From: Opitutales bacterium
GTDB lineage: Bacteria; Verrucomicrobiota; Verrucomicrobiia; Opitutales; UBA953
Reading direction: 5' to 3'
NCBI GenBank assembly: GCA_030725715.1
Contig: JANRFG010000016.1
Span: 153,070-196,114, forward strand
DNA: 43,045 nt
Shown: positions 16,059-25,806 of the stretch, piece after piece
Layout: the number at the start of each line of letters is the position of its first letter
How positions within the stretch are numbered: the first letter of the stretch is position 1
Notes under the pieces: model-generated
Told to the model about the DNA's origin: nothing
Seen by the model: only the letters and a program-made list of their open reading frames with translations
Databases searched by the model: none
Translations under genes and position numbers: made by a program

Positions 16059-18611
16059 TCAGGCCTTCGGGAGGACGACGAGTTCCTGTTCGAACCTAGG
16101 ATCCAGGAATCGTCGGGCGAAGGCCTGCACGGCGGCTTCGTCGGTGAGCCCCATGCGGCGTTCCCATTCGGCGTCGAAGTTGGCCCCGAGTCCGGCGACC
16201 TCGCGGACGAGGGCGCCCTGCATACGGGCGCCGGCGGACTGCCGGCCCTGACGGCGGGAAACCCGCATCCGGCGCTTGGCATCCGCGATCTCGTCCGCAC
16301 CGAACTTGCCGGCTCGCAGACGCTCCAGTTCGAGACGCATTTCGGCGACGACGGCCGAAGCCGAAGCCGGCGCGGTGCCGGCGTAAAGATAGAACATGCC
16401 CTGATCGACGACCTCGACGCGCGTGGCTCCGACGAAATAGGCCATGCCCTTCTCTTCGCGTACGCGACGGAACAGTCCGCTGGCCATGCCACTCAGGAGT
16501 TCTTCGGTGACGTTCGCCGCGACGACTTCATCGGGTGCGAAGCCGCAATGAGGGAAAGCCAAGGCCACGACGGCCTGTTCGCCGGTGGCATGTTCCTGCA
16601 AGCGCGAGGCGGCCGCCGGGACGTGCGGGGGCAGAGTCCGTCGGGTGAACGAGGTCTTCGGCAAAGCTCCGAAACGACGGCGGATGAAGTCCATGACCGA
16701 CTTGCGGTCGAAGGCACCGCTCACGCCGACCACGACATTATCCGCCACGACGAGCTTGTGATGCAACTCGGCGAGGTCCGTCGGTTCGATCCGCGCCAGG
16801 GTCTCCGGCGTGCCGCACGCGTCGATCGCCAAAGGATGGGCGCCGAAATACTGGCGCTGGAGGCGCAGGCGGGCCTTCTCGACGATGTCGTCCTCGGCTT
16901 CGCGGCAGGCGCTGATCAGGGCGGCGCGTTCGGTGGCGAAAGTCTCGGGGAGGAACCGGGGCGTCAGGACGCCGTCGGTCACCAGTTCGGCGAGCTGGTC
17001 GAAATCCGAACTCAAGGCCTCGCCCCAGAGCCCGCAGGAGACCTGCGAGCCGTGGTCCGCGAAAGTGGCTCCGAGTCCGTCGACCAACTGGGCGACTTCC
17101 TCCTTGGAGCGTCGGGCGTTGTCCCGGGCGAACAGCGTGCCGAGCAGACCGGTCGTGCCGCGCTTGGCTTCGTCCTCATAGGCGACGCCGGCCGCCAGGA
17201 AGACGCCGAGTCCCGCCTTGGGGATGGTATCGTCGTGCTGCAGCACCACCCGGACGCCGTTATCCAGCGTCAAAGTCTCGAACCGATCAGGCGTGGCTGC
17301 GGCGGAAGCAGTCGAAGAGATGGCCTGCACCTTCGCCGAGCGCATGGTGCCGAGGGTCACGTTCTCCGGGCGAAGCCACTTGCGGGCCTCCCGGGTAAGG
17401 TCTTCGGCGCCGAGGCGGGCCAGATGTTCGACGCCGCGCTGAGGCCAGGCGATGTCATATCCGATCGTCGCAGCGTGGGCTACCCGGCTGGTCAGGCCAT
17501 GGATGTTCTTCTGTCCGTTGACCATCCCGACCACGGACTGGCGGCGCACCTTGGCGAACTCATCGGCGGTGACGCCGCGTTGGAGTAGACCATCCACGAC
17601 TTCGGCGATGGCACGTTCGACGACACCCGCATCCGAACCGGCTTCACCGCTCCAACTGCACCAGGCGAGGCCCAGATCGCGGATACCGAAGCCGGAGGCG
17701 TCGATGGCGTGCACGAGCTTACGCTTCTCGCGGAGTTCGCTCCAAAGCAGGGAGCTGTTACCGGCGCCGAGCACGCCGAGGAAAAGGTCCGTCGCGAGAC
17801 GGCCTTCGTCGAAATAACCCGGGATGCGCCAGCTGGAGACGCCCTTCACGGTGCTGACCTCGCGGACGAGGTCGGCCCGTCTGACACCGCCCTGCGGGGG
17901 CTCGAACTGATCCGGAGCCTCAGCGAGCGGGCGGCGGGCGAAACGACCGAACCAGCGTTCGGCGGAGGCGAAGGCTTCCTCGGGCGGCATGCTGCCACCA
18001 AGTGCGAGCACCACGTTGGAAGGCACGTAACGTCCGGCATGATAAGCCCGGAGGTCGTCAGGCGTGATGCGGATGAAGAGGTCACGATGGCCGATGACGG
18101 GCTGGCGGAGCGCATGCGCACGGACGGCCTCCTCGAGCACCGACTTCGCGAGCATCTGATCATGCTCGTCATCGCACATGGCGATCTCACGCAAGATGAC
18201 CTCGCGCTCCATGCGCGCGTCAGCATCGGTGATGAGCGGATCGAAGACCATGTCGGCGATGGCCTCCATCGCGGTCTCGAAACCCTCCTGCGGGGCGTCG
18301 ACGTAATACACCGTCCGGTCGAAGGTCGTGTAGGCGTTGGAAGAACCGCCACTGCGATGGATGGCGTCGGTGAGCTCCCGGTTCGTGAAGCGTCCGGTGC
18401 CCTTGAAGACCATGTGCTCCAGGTAGTGGGAGATCCCCGAGCCCTCCCAGCGGCCCTCGTGGATGCTGCCCGTCCGGACCCAGGCCTGGACGGTGCAGAG
18501 GCCGATGCCGGGGCGGTGGGAGTAGATGACCTCGAGTCCGTTGGCGAGCACCCGACGTTCGGGCACGGGGCCGGCGATCTGGGCGAAACTCAGGCCTTCA
18601 AGGGTGGACAT
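16059..18611 (-). CDS. M16-family (insulinase-type) zinc peptidase, two-domain
   Basis: 850 residues from ATG at 18611 (MSTLEGLSF); the frame extends 24 codons further upstream without family support. The inverted zinc motif is H62-Y-L-E65-H66, and the third ligand fits Glu142 (ILREIAM), exactly the x75 spacing expected of M16. A second M16-like domain starts near residue 440 and lacks HxxEH, as usual for the C-terminal half. No signal peptide is seen, so it may act in the cytoplasm or on processed peptides; many homologues with similar architecture are annotated as processing peptidases. It is convergent with the MFS gene (no gap) and divergent from prfB. Confidence 0.9.
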   Translation of the reverse strand: MSTLEGLSFAQIAGPVPERRVLANGLEVIYSHRPGIGLCTVQAWVRTGSIHEGRWEGSGISHYLEHMVFKGTGRFTNRELTDAIHRSGGSSNAYTTFDRTVYYVDAPQEGFETAMEAIADMVFDPLITDADARMEREVILREIAMCDDEHDQMLAKSVLEEAVRAHALRQPVIGHRDLFIRITPDDLRAYHAGRYVPSNVVLALGGSMPPEEAFASAERWFGRFARRPLAEAPDQFEPPQGGVRRADLVREVSTVKGVSSWRIPGYFDEGRLATDLFLGVLGAGNSSLLWSELREKRKLVHAIDASGFGIRDLGLAWCSWSGEAGSDAGVVERAIAEVVDGLLQRGVTADEFAKVRRQSVVGMVNGQKNIHGLTSRVAHAATIGYDIAWPQRGVEHLARLGAEDLTREARKWLRPENVTLGTMRSAKVQAISSTASAAATPDRFETLTLDNGVRVVLQHDDTIPKAGLGVFLAAGVAYEDEAKRGTTGLLGTLFARDNARRSKEEVAQLVDGLGATFADHGSQVSCGLWGEALSSDFDQLAELVTDGVLTPRFLPETFATERAALISACREAEDDIVEKARLRLQRQYFGAHPLAIDACGTPETLARIEPTDLAELHHKLVVADNVVVGVSGAFDRKSVMDFIRRRFGALPKTSFTRRTLPPHVPAAASRLQEHATGEQAVVALAFPHCGFAPDEVVAANVTEELLSGMASGLFRRVREEKGMAYFVGATRVEVVDQGMFYLYAGTAPASASAVVAEMRLELERLRAGKFGADEIADAKRRMRVSRRQGRQSAGARMQGALVREVAGLGANFDAEWERRMGLTDEAAVQAFARRFLDPRFEQELVVLPKA

Positions 18612-18682
18612 GGGGTGGATGTATGCCCTTCCCTCGCCGGGGCGCAAGTGTGACCCTGACACGGCGGCGGAGCACTCTGACA

Positions 18683-18711
18683 TTGAAAACGCCGTCCGGC
18701 GTCCGTATCAC
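18683..18711 (+). promoter_or_regulatory. Candidate sigma70-type promoter for prfB
   Basis: TTGAAA at 18683-18688 is followed after exactly 17 bp by TATCAC at 18706-18711, about 55 bp upstream of the prfB ATG. The match is fair (5/6 and 4/6) and the position fits. The spacer is a GC-rich inverted repeat (GCCGTCCGGC). Predicted by eye only. Confidence 0.35.
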
Positions 18712-18765
18712 CGACCTTCGCTCGCCGCCTGCCGCGGCCGGCCCTCCCTCTCCCCTATCGTTTCG

Positions 18766-19911
18766 ATGTATATTCCGCCTGAAATCCGTGCCCAGCTCGA
18801 AGAGGTCGAACGCCGCGCCGGTCACCTCTGGAAGTTCCTCGACGTCCCCGGCAAGCAGGCCCTCATCGCCAAGCTCGAGGAGCAGATGGGCGGCCAGAAT
18901 TTCTGGGACAGCCAGAAGGCCGCCCAGAAGGTCATCTCGGAATGCAACGGCTACAAGAACGTCGTCGGACCTCAGGTCGCCTTCCGCCGTCAGATCGACG
19001 ACGTGAAGACCCTCGCGGAACTCATCACCGAGTCGCCGGACGGCACCGCCGACGCCGAGCTCGAAGAGCTCCGCAAGCTGGCCACGGACCTGCTCGGCGG
19101 CGTCGCCGAACTCGAGATCGCCTCTTTCCTTTCCGGCCAGCACGACCGTTCCAACGCCATCGTCACCGTCAAGGCCGGCGCCGGCGGCACGGAGTCCAAC
19201 GACTGGGCCGACCTGCTCTACCGCATGTACACGCGCTGGGCCGAACGTCGCGGCTTCAAGATCGAAGTCGAAGACATCGCCGAAGGCGAAGGCGCCGGCA
19301 TCAGCCAGGCGACCTTCCGTCTCGAAGGCCCGAACGCCTACGGCTACGTCAAGGCCGAGCGCGGCGTCCATCGCCTCGTCCGAATCTCCCCCTTCGACGC
19401 CAACGCCCGCCGTCACACGTCCTTCGCCTCCGTCGACGTCGTCGCGGAGATCGACGACGACATCGACGTCGAGGTGAACGAGGCCGACCTGCGCGTCGAC
19501 GTCTACCGCTCCAGCGGCAAAGGCGGCCAGCACGTCAACAAGACCGAATCCGCGGTGCGCCTGACGCACATCCCGACGGGCATCGTCGTGGCCTGCCAGC
19601 GCGAACGCTCGCAGGTCAAGAACCGTGCCCTGGCGATGAAGATCCTCCGCGCCCGCATCTACGAGAAGACCATCGACGACAAGCGCGCCGAGATGGAGAA
19701 ATATTACGGCGAGAAGGGCGACATCGGCTGGGGCAACCAGATCCGCTCCTACGTCTTCCAGCCTTACCAGATGGTCAAGGACCTGCGCACCGGGGTCGAG
19801 ACGGGCAACATCCAGGCGGTCATGGACGGCGACATCGACGCGTTCATCAACGGCTGGCTCCGCGCCGGCGGTCCGCGCACGCGCAACAAGGACATCAAGA
19901 TCGAGGACTAA
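18766..19911 (+). CDS. prfB: Peptide chain release factor 2, without programmed frameshift
   Basis: 381 residues from ATG at 18766 ([10 protein letters not shown]). The stop-codon recognition tripeptide SPF is at residues 208-210, and the catalytic GGQ at 253-255 in [14 protein letters not shown]. The final third follows E. coli RF2 closely ([21 protein letters not shown]). In E. coli and many bacteria an in-frame UGA at codon 26 forces +1 frameshifting. Here the matching site (LWKFLD, codons 21-26, CTC-GAC at 18838-18843) reads through with no stop, so RF2 would be made without autoregulation. There is no Shine-Dalgarno before the start. The next gene starts 12 bp after the stop. Confidence 0.95.
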   Translation: MYIPPEIRAQLEEVERRAGHLWKFLDVPGKQALIAKLEEQMGGQNFWDSQKAAQKVISECNGYKNVVGPQVAFRRQIDDVKTLAELITESPDGTADAELEELRKLATDLLGGVAELEIASFLSGQHDRSNAIVTVKAGAGGTESNDWADLLYRMYTRWAERRGFKIEVEDIAEGEGAGISQATFRLEGPNAYGYVKAERGVHRLVRISPFDANARRHTSFASVDVVAEIDDDIDVEVNEADLRVDVYRSSGKGGQHVNKTESAVRLTHIPTGIVVACQRERSQVKNRALAMKILRARIYEKTIDDKRAEMEKYYGEKGDIGWGNQIRSYVFQPYQMVKDLRTGVETGNIQAVMDGDIDAFINGWLRAGGPRTRNKDIKIED

Positions 19912-19923
19912 GTCCTCCGCGTC

Positions 19924-21312
19924 ATGCCCACCCGGGAAATCCTCCGCCAGAAGCTCCTCGATACCCCGCTGTTCGCGGAGAAGATCTGGAAGCTTTCGCC
20001 GGAGCCCTGGGCCCTGACCGAAGCCCAGCTGCGTGACCTGAAGCGCATCGGGGCGGCCTGCATGAGCTACCACCGCGCGCTCGAACGCCTCTACGTCCGT
20101 TCCTTCTCGGGCAAGAAGATCCTCCGCAACCGCGAGGTCTACGCCCCGTGGGTCGCCGAATACCTCGACCGCTATAAGCCCGCCGGCCTCGTGGCCCATG
20201 GCCGCCATCGCACGGTGAAGAACCAGTGCCCGGTCGTCCTGCGTCCGGACCTCCTCATCACCGAGCAAGGCTTCACGATGACGGAGCTGGACAGCGTCCC
20301 CGGCGGCGTCGGCCTCACGGCCTACCTCAACGAGGTCTATGCGGAGGATTATCCCGGCGTGATCGGCCGCACCGGCATGCCTGACCGCTTCATGGCCGCG
20401 CTGGGCCGCCTGACCCCGAAGGAGAAGTTCCCGCTGGTCGCCATCGTCGTCAGCGAAGAAGGCGCGACCTACCGTCCGGAGTTCGAATGGCTCGGCGAGA
20501 AGCTGCGCTCGCTCGGCCACGACGTGCACGTCGTCGACCCCTCCCAGATCATGCAGATGGGCGACGGTTCCTACGTACCCGTCGACGGCGCGCCGCGACG
20601 CGTCGACATCCTCTACCGGTTCTTCGAGCTCTTCGACCTCGCGAACGTGAAGGGCGCCGATGGCATCTTCAACGCGGTCGAAGCCGGCACGCTGACGCTG
20701 ACGCCGCCGATGAAGGCGTTCCAGGAAGAGAAGCTCGGCCTCGCCCTGCTCCACCATCCGCAGCTCGCGGAGTTCTGGAAGGAGAACCTGCCCGAAGACC
20801 ACCACGAGGCCTTGTTCCGCATCGTCCCCCAGACCTGGATCATGGAGAAGACGGAACTCCCGCCGACGGCCGTGCTCCACGCACCGGGCGTCAACGGCCG
20901 GCCGATCCGCGAATGGGCCGAACTGGCCGAGGCTTCGCAGCGCGAGCGCAACCTGATCATCAAGGCGAGCGGCTTCCACGAGACCGCCTGGGGCGCCCGC
21001 AGCGTGACCCTGGGCAGCGACGTCTCCCGCGACGAATGGCTCGAGGCCATCGAGGACGCCCTGAACCCGGAGAACGAGACCTTCCACGTGATGCAGGCCT
21101 ACCATAAGCCTTCACGCCTGACCCACCCGGTCTATGCCGACGACGGCACCGTGGCGCCGGCCGAAGGGCGCGTCCGCCTTTGTCCCTACTTCTTCGTCGA
21201 CGGCGATTCGGTCGAACTTTCGGGCATCCTGGCGACCTTCTGTCCAGCGGATAAGAAGATCATCCATGGGATGAGCGACGCGGCCCTCCTGCCCTGTCAC
21301 GTGGTCGGCTGA
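19924..21312 (+). CDS. Circularly permuted ATP-grasp-like protein of unknown function
   Basis: 462 residues. The block LRPDLLITEQGF..TELDSVPGGVG (residues 106-130) resembles the metal-binding end of an ATP-grasp fold (RxD then E-x-N-x-PGG-G, here E121-x-D123). The nucleotide-binding lysine region comes later: IIKASGFHETAWGARSVTLG (K347), followed by EEW-type DEWLEAIEDAL and VMQAYHKP. In ordinary ATP-grasp enzymes the order is the reverse, so this is the permuted type 2 arrangement. Such enzymes ligate a carboxylate to an amine. The substrate is unknown. The gene lies 12 bp after prfB. No signal peptide is seen; codon use matches the surroundings. Confidence 0.6.
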   Translation: MPTREILRQKLLDTPLFAEKIWKLSPEPWALTEAQLRDLKRIGAACMSYHRALERLYVRSFSGKKILRNREVYAPWVAEYLDRYKPAGLVAHGRHRTVKNQCPVVLRPDLLITEQGFTMTELDSVPGGVGLTAYLNEVYAEDYPGVIGRTGMPDRFMAALGRLTPKEKFPLVAIVVSEEGATYRPEFEWLGEKLRSLGHDVHVVDPSQIMQMGDGSYVPVDGAPRRVDILYRFFELFDLANVKGADGIFNAVEAGTLTLTPPMKAFQEEKLGLALLHHPQLAEFWKENLPEDHHEALFRIVPQTWIMEKTELPPTAVLHAPGVNGRPIREWAELAEASQRERNLIIKASGFHETAWGARSVTLGSDVSRDEWLEAIEDALNPENETFHVMQAYHKPSRLTHPVYADDGTVAPAEGRVRLCPYFFVDGDSVELSGILATFCPADKKIIHGMSDAALLPCHVVG

Positions 21313-21361
21313 GGACGTGCCTCGTCTTGCTTCCGGACGGCTTTAGGGCCAAGTTAGGCCC

Positions 21362-23392
21362 ATGAGACTCCTCGCCCTCGGTCTGTTCTCGCTCCTCGGC
21401 CTGTTCGGCGACCTCGCGGCCGCCGTCCGGACGAAGGTCGATCTGGTCAACCTGACCCCTGACATCCGCCCGGGCGAGAAGGCCCTGATCGCGATGCGCT
21501 TCCGCTGCGACCCGCACTTCCACATCTACTGGAAGAACCCCGGCGACGCCGGCCAGTCCCCCACGGTCGAGTGGCAGGAGAAATCCGGCGCTACCGTCGG
21601 CGACTTCGTCTGGCCCGGCCCCAAGATGCTCGACCAATCCGGCGTCTATAACTTCGTCTATGAGGACGAGACCCTGCTGCTCATGGAAGTAGCCGTCCCG
21701 GCCGGCGCCAAAGGGGCGCTGACCTTCAAAGGCAAAGCGGAATGGCTCGAGTGCGACGACTCCGGTTGCTGGCCGCACGACAAGCAGGTCGAACTCACCG
21801 TCCAGGTGGGCACGGGCAATGTCGCCTACAAATACAACCCGAAACTCTACCCGGCTCTCCGCGCTCGCCTCACCACGACCGCGACCAGCGACGGCAAGAC
21901 GCTCACGGTCGCCGTCCCGGCCGGCGAGAAACTCCCCCAGACCTGGTTCCCCGAGCGTGGCTTCATCGCCCCGACCGCGACGGCCAAGCAGAAGCAAGCC
22001 GGAGGCAACATCGTCTTCGAACTGGCCGACGCCACGGAGAAGCTGGATTCCGGCGAGCTGATCTTCACCACGAAGGCGGCTGACGGCGGCTTCGTGGACA
22101 TCAAGGCGGTCGTAGGCGGAGCGCCGGCCAAAGCCGCGCCCGGACCGGCGTCCACGCCGACGAAGACCACCGGTGAATGGCAGCCATGGTCGCCGGAAGC
22201 CCAGGCGAAGGCCTTGGCCGAAGGCAAGACGGTCTACGTCGACTTCACCGCGCGCTGGTGCGCCACCTGCCAGATCAACAAACGCGTCTACACGCAGGGC
22301 GACGTCGCGCAGGCGCTTTCGTCCGCCGGCGTGGTCATGCTCAAGGCCGACTGGACCAAGAAGGACGAGGTCATCGCGCAGGAGCTCGGCAAGTACGGAC
22401 GCACCGGCATCCCGCTGAACGTCTTCCTCAAGGCCGGCCAACCGCCGGCGATCCTCTCCGAAGCGCTCACGGGCACCGAAGTGCTGGCGGCCCTGAAGTC
22501 GGTCAGCGAAGGCAAGGCCTATCAGGCCGAGACCACGACGCATTCGTTCTTCATCTGGATGCTCCTGGCTTTCGGCGGTGGCGTCCTCCTCAACCTGATG
22601 CCCTGCGTCTTCCCGATGATCGGGCTGAAGGTGCTCGGCTTCGCCAAGGAAGCCGGCGCCTCGCGCCGCACCGTGGTCCTCAACGGCCTGCTTTATTCCG
22701 CCGGTGTCATCGCCAGTTTCCTCGTGCTCGCCCTGCTCATCATCGGACTCAAGTCCGGCGGATCCTCCGTCGGCTGGGGCTTCCAGATGCAGTCGCCGGG
22801 CTTCGTGCTCGGCACCTGCGTGCTCATGATCGTCCTCGGCCTGAGCCTGGCGGGCGTGTTCGAGATCGGCACCGGCCTCGGCGGCGTCTCCGCCGGCGAC
22901 GGCGATGGGCGCACGGCGACCTTCCTTTCGGGCGTGCTCGCCACGGTGGTCGCCACCCCCTGCACCGCCCCCGGACTAGGCGCGGCCCTCGGCTTCGCCT
23001 TGGACAAGGATCGTTCGACCGCCGAGACGTTGCTCTTCTTCACGGTCATCGGACTCGGCATGGCCCTTCCTTACCTCCTGCTCTCGGTCTTTCCGCGCCT
23101 CGCGGCGATGCTGCCCCGTCCCGGCGAGTGGATGGAATCACTGAAGCAAGGCATGTCGTTCCCGCTCTTCGGCTACGCGCTCTACCTGCTCTGGGTGCTC
23201 AACGCGCTCGTCGAGGACGCAGGCTGGGTGCGCGATGCTTCGCTGGGCCTGGCGCTCATCGCCACGGCCTGCTGGGTGCTCGGACGCTGGGGCGCCCTGC
23301 ATCGCACGGACCGCGAACGCCTGACGGCCAAGCTGACCTCCGGTGCGCTGTTCATCGGCACACTCGCCTACCTCTACGCGACGCTGCCCTGA
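21362..23392 (+). CDS. DsbD/ScsB-like thiol:disulfide reductase, domain order alpha-Trx-membrane
   Basis: 676 residues. There is a signal peptide (1-20) and then a DsbD-alpha-like domain with HFHIYWKNPGDAG and a Cys pair C131/C136 (LECDDSGCWP). A thioredoxin domain follows at about 275-385, active site WCATC (C300, C303). The membrane core is at about 395-676, with Cys415 in NLMPCVFPM and Cys534 in VATPCTAPG, the two transmembrane cysteines of DsbD. In E. coli DsbD the thioredoxin domain is C-terminal; here it precedes the membrane core. The protein moves electrons from cytoplasmic thioredoxin to periplasmic thiol proteins, possibly including the SCO or redoxin proteins encoded in this window. 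Confidence 0.85.
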   Translation: MRLLALGLFSLLGLFGDLAAAVRTKVDLVNLTPDIRPGEKALIAMRFRCDPHFHIYWKNPGDAGQSPTVEWQEKSGATVGDFVWPGPKMLDQSGVYNFVYEDETLLLMEVAVPAGAKGALTFKGKAEWLECDDSGCWPHDKQVELTVQVGTGNVAYKYNPKLYPALRARLTTTATSDGKTLTVAVPAGEKLPQTWFPERGFIAPTATAKQKQAGGNIVFELADATEKLDSGELIFTTKAADGGFVDIKAVVGGAPAKAAPGPASTPTKTTGEWQPWSPEAQAKALAEGKTVYVDFTARWCATCQINKRVYTQGDVAQALSSAGVVMLKADWTKKDEVIAQELGKYGRTGIPLNVFLKAGQPPAILSEALTGTEVLAALKSVSEGKAYQAETTTHSFFIWMLLAFGGGVLLNLMPCVFPMIGLKVLGFAKEAGASRRTVVLNGLLYSAGVIASFLVLALLIIGLKSGGSSVGWGFQMQSPGFVLGTCVLMIVLGLSLAGVFEIGTGLGGVSAGDGDGRTATFLSGVLATVVATPCTAPGLGAALGFALDKDRSTAETLLFFTVIGLGMALPYLLLSVFPRLAAMLPRPGEWMESLKQGMSFPLFGYALYLLWVLNALVEDAGWVRDASLGLALIATACWVLGRWGALHRTDRERLTAKLTSGALFIGTLAYLYATLP

Positions 23393-23415
23393 GCGGCCGC
23401 CGACACCGACCAACA

Positions 23416-23446
23416 AAAAGGCCCGCCGTTCGGCGGGCCTTCTGCT
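23416..23446. terminator. Bidirectional intrinsic terminator
   Basis: A perfect 11-bp stem, AAGGCCCGCCG (23418-23428) with CGGCGGGCCTT (23431-23441), closes a 2-nt TT turn. It is flanked by A5 on the left and a T-rich stretch on the right. It lies between the convergent DsbD-like and OmpA/Pal-like genes and can serve both strands. Confidence 0.85.
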
Positions 23447-23462
23447 TGCTGTCAGGTCAGGC

Positions 23463-24074
23463 TCAGAGCGGGCTGAGGTCGTTGACCGGAGCCGGGGCGG
23501 AACCGCCGGCGGCGGGAGCCGGTGCGGCGACGGGACGGCTGGCGGCGGCGGCGCCACCGTAGTTCACGTCCACGACGATGGCCTTGCGGTCCTTCGCGCC
23601 GGACTGACGGCCGGCGGCGGACTTGTCGGCCTGCTGGGAACCAAGGGCCATGATCTCGCTGTTGGCCTGGTTGGCGCCGAGGCCGACGAGGTAGTCACGG
23701 ACGGACTGGGCGCGACGGTCGGAGAGACCGAGATTATATTCTTCGGTGCCGAAATGGTCGGTGTAGCCGGCGATGATCACCTTGGTGCCCTTCACGCGGG
23801 CGGCGACGGCGTCGAGCTTGCCGCGCTCGGAGGCCGAGACGTTGTAACGGTCGAAATCGAAGTAGACCGTGGCGAGGATGGCCTCGGGCGGGATGGTGCC
23901 GTTGCGGATGGCGTTGGCCATGGCGTCGTAACCGGTCGGACGGAAGTCGAGGGATTCGCCGTTGTAACCATTGCCAGCACCGCCGGAGGACAGGGGCTGG
24001 AAACCGGCGGGGATACGGGAGGTGCAACCCACGACAAGGGCGGAAAGGGCGAGAAGGAAGGTGAGACGCTTCAT
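23463..24074 (-). CDS. OmpA/Pal-like peptidoglycan-associated lipoprotein
   Basis: 203 residues. It has a lipoprotein signal with lipobox VVGC (Cys17), a linker of about 60 residues, then an OmpA_C domain starting at VYFDFDRYNVSASERGKL. The peptidoglycan-binding pattern GYTDHFGTEEYNLGLSDRRA and the following AQSVRDYL are intact. The C-terminal tail is Ala/Pro-rich after residue 170. Pal-like proteins anchor the outer membrane to peptidoglycan and work with Tol proteins; no tol genes are seen here. The start ATG is preceded by a purine-poor leader with no Shine-Dalgarno. Confidence 0.88.
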   Translation of the reverse strand: MKRLTFLLALSALVVGCTSRIPAGFQPLSSGGAGNGYNGESLDFRPTGYDAMANAIRNGTIPPEAILATVYFDFDRYNVSASERGKLDAVAARVKGTKVIIAGYTDHFGTEEYNLGLSDRRAQSVRDYLVGLGANQANSEIMALGSQQADKSAAGRQSGAKDRKAIVVDVNYGGAAAASRPVAAPAPAAGGSAPAPVNDLSPL

Positions 24075-24126
24075 GGTGTGGGCAGGATGAAAGAATAGCG
24101 GGCGTGACTGGGCAAGCCTTGTCTCC

Positions 24127-25275
24127 TCAGTACCGGGGCACCTTGGGGTCGACCTTCAGGGACCAGGCATCGATGCCACCCTGGAGGTTGCTGACACGGG
24201 TGAAGCCCTTGGACCGGAGGAACTGGGTGACCCGCATGCTCCGGCCCCCGTGATGGCACTGGACCAAGACCCACGCGTCGGCGGGAATCTCGGCCAAGCG
24301 GGTCGGCACGGTGTTCATCGGGATCAGGCGGGACCCCTCGATGCGACAGACCGCATATTCGTCGGTCTCGCGGACGTCCAAAAGGACGGGTGGGTTCGGG
24401 CCGGCCAGGAGGCGGCTGGCTTCTTCGACGGAGATTTCGAGCGGTATTTCGGACATGGCGGGAGAAAGGGTCGGACAGCCGACAGGCGCGTAGGCGCTTT
24501 TTTCGAGGCTGCGGATCGTGGCGGAAGCCCCGCAGCTCGGGCAGGCCGGATCGGGGACTAGGCCCAGCCGACGGGAGGTGCCGGCTTCCACATCGACCAC
24601 GCATAGCCGGGATTGGTTCCGCTGGCCGAGGAGCAGCGCGATGGCTTCGGAGGCCATCCAGGAGCCGATCACGCCACAAGTGGCGCCGAAGACGCCGGCG
24701 TCGGCGCAGGTCGGCACCGAGGCGGCGTCCGGAATGACCGGATAGAGACAACGGTAGCAGCCCGCCCCCGGCACGAAGACCCCGACCTGGCCGGTCGCGC
24801 GGAGGACGCTCCCATGGACCAACGGACGGCGGCCGAGGACGCAGGCGTCGGCGGCGAGGAAACGCGTCGCGAAATTGTCGGTGCCGTCGATGACGAGGTC
24901 ATAGCGCGCGACGAGGTCGGCGGCGTTCTCGACCGTGAAGCCTTCGGGGTGCAAGGCCACCTTGAGTCCGGGATTGATCTCGACGAGGGCCTCGGCCGCG
25001 GAGACCGTCTTGGGCAGACCCAAAGTATCGAAGCCGTGGACGATCTGCCGGTGCAGGTTGGAGATCTCGACCTTGTCCGGGTCGGCGATGCCGATGAGCC
25101 CGACGCCGGCGGCGGCCAGATAAAGCCCGACGGGGGAACCGAGCCCGCCGGCGCCGAGAAGCAGGACCTTGGCCTCACGGAGGCGGAGCTGACCGGCTTC
25201 CCCGACCCCGGGCAGACGCATCTGCCGGGAGTACAAGGCCCTCTCGTGGTCGCTCAGGCGCTGGTCCGCGGACAT
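24127..25275 (-). CDS. MoeB/ThiF-like E1 adenylyltransferase fused to rhodanese (MoeZ/Uba4 type)
   Basis: 382 residues from ATG at 25275 (MSADQRLSDHE); the frame is open upstream without family support. The adenylation domain has RQMRLPGVGEAGQ, the ATP loop LLGAGGLGSPVG, and NLHRQIVHG. The CxxC zinc pairs are YRCLYP and CPSCG, and the catalytic Cys region is CADAGVFGATCGVIG. From about residue 275 a rhodanese domain follows with active-site loop QCHHGGRS. Such fusions adenylate and then thiocarboxylate small sulfur-carrier proteins (MoaD, ThiS, CysO type) for molybdopterin, thiamin, tRNA thiolation or cysteine synthesis. No carrier gene is next to it, so the pathway is open. Confidence 0.88.
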   Translation of the reverse strand: MSADQRLSDHERALYSRQMRLPGVGEAGQLRLREAKVLLLGAGGLGSPVGLYLAAAGVGLIGIADPDKVEISNLHRQIVHGFDTLGLPKTVSAAEALVEINPGLKVALHPEGFTVENAADLVARYDLVIDGTDNFATRFLAADACVLGRRPLVHGSVLRATGQVGVFVPGAGCYRCLYPVIPDAASVPTCADAGVFGATCGVIGSWMASEAIALLLGQRNQSRLCVVDVEAGTSRRLGLVPDPACPSCGASATIRSLEKSAYAPVGCPTLSPAMSEIPLEISVEEASRLLAGPNPPVLLDVRETDEYAVCRIEGSRLIPMNTVPTRLAEIPADAWVLVQCHHGGRSMRVTQFLRSKGFTRVSNLQGGIDAWSLKVDPKVPRY

Positions 25276-25349
25276 GCCGACAGTCGAACCCCCGCGACGG
25301 ACGGTGTCAAACCGCCCCTTCCACGTGTCGGATTGAATATTCGTCCAAG

Positions 25350-25805
25350 GTGCCCCAACTTGACCCCGTGGCACAGGTCTTCCTCGGCATCGATTATGGC
25401 TCCCGCAGGGTCGGGCTGAGCCATGCCGACGAACTCGGCTTCGCCTTCCCCTTGCCCGCCGCGGTGGCCGAAGACGCCGAAGCCCGCTTCGCCCAGATCG
25501 GCCAGGAGATCGCCCGGCGCAAGGTCACGCTCCTCGTGCTGGGCTACCCGCTTTCCGTCGAAGGCGAGCGCACCAAGCGTTGCGACGAGGTCGACGCCTT
25601 CGCCGCCGAACTGACCCGCCGCTTCGCCCTGCCGATCGAGAAGGTCGACGAAGCCCTGACGAGCCAGGCGGCCGACGAGATGGGCGGACGCAAGGCCCGC
25701 TCGGCCAACGAACGCAGGCAGCAGGCTCGCACCGGCGAACGCGACTCCCGCGCCGCCGCGGTGCTGCTCCAGGACTTCCTCAACAGCCGCGGCATCGGCG
25801 CCTGA
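25350..25805 (+). CDS. ruvX: Putative pre-16S rRNA nuclease / Holliday junction resolvase-like YqgF
   Basis: 151 residues from GTG at 25350; a second GTG at 25368 (VAQVFLGIDYG) would give a shorter form. The RNase H-fold motif FLGIDYGSRRVGLS contains the first catalytic Asp (Asp15). LVLGYPLSVEGERTKRC is the family GxP motif, and DEALTSQAA carries the second acidic site. The C-terminal D-x-x-A-A-x-x-x-L-Q motif DSRAAAVLLQDFL is intact. YqgF/RuvX matures the 16S rRNA 5' end. It is 1 bp from truA downstream and divergent from the MoeB-rhodanese gene. Confidence 0.9.
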   Translation: MPQLDPVAQVFLGIDYGSRRVGLSHADELGFAFPLPAAVAEDAEARFAQIGQEIARRKVTLLVLGYPLSVEGERTKRCDEVDAFAAELTRRFALPIEKVDEALTSQAADEMGGRKARSANERRQQARTGERDSRAAAVLLQDFLNSRGIGA

Positions 25806-25806
25806 C

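Noticed and set aside
16548-17588. 346-codon open frame opposite the M16 peptidase
   Set aside because: Shadow of a gene with intact zinc motif and correct spacing of the third ligand.
18598-21105. Very long open frame on the minus strand (835 codons) across prfB and the ATP-grasp gene
   Set aside because: Antisense shadow of two genes with clear family motifs; its product is Asp/Gly/Val/Arg-rich and shows no motif, as expected from high-G+C third positions.
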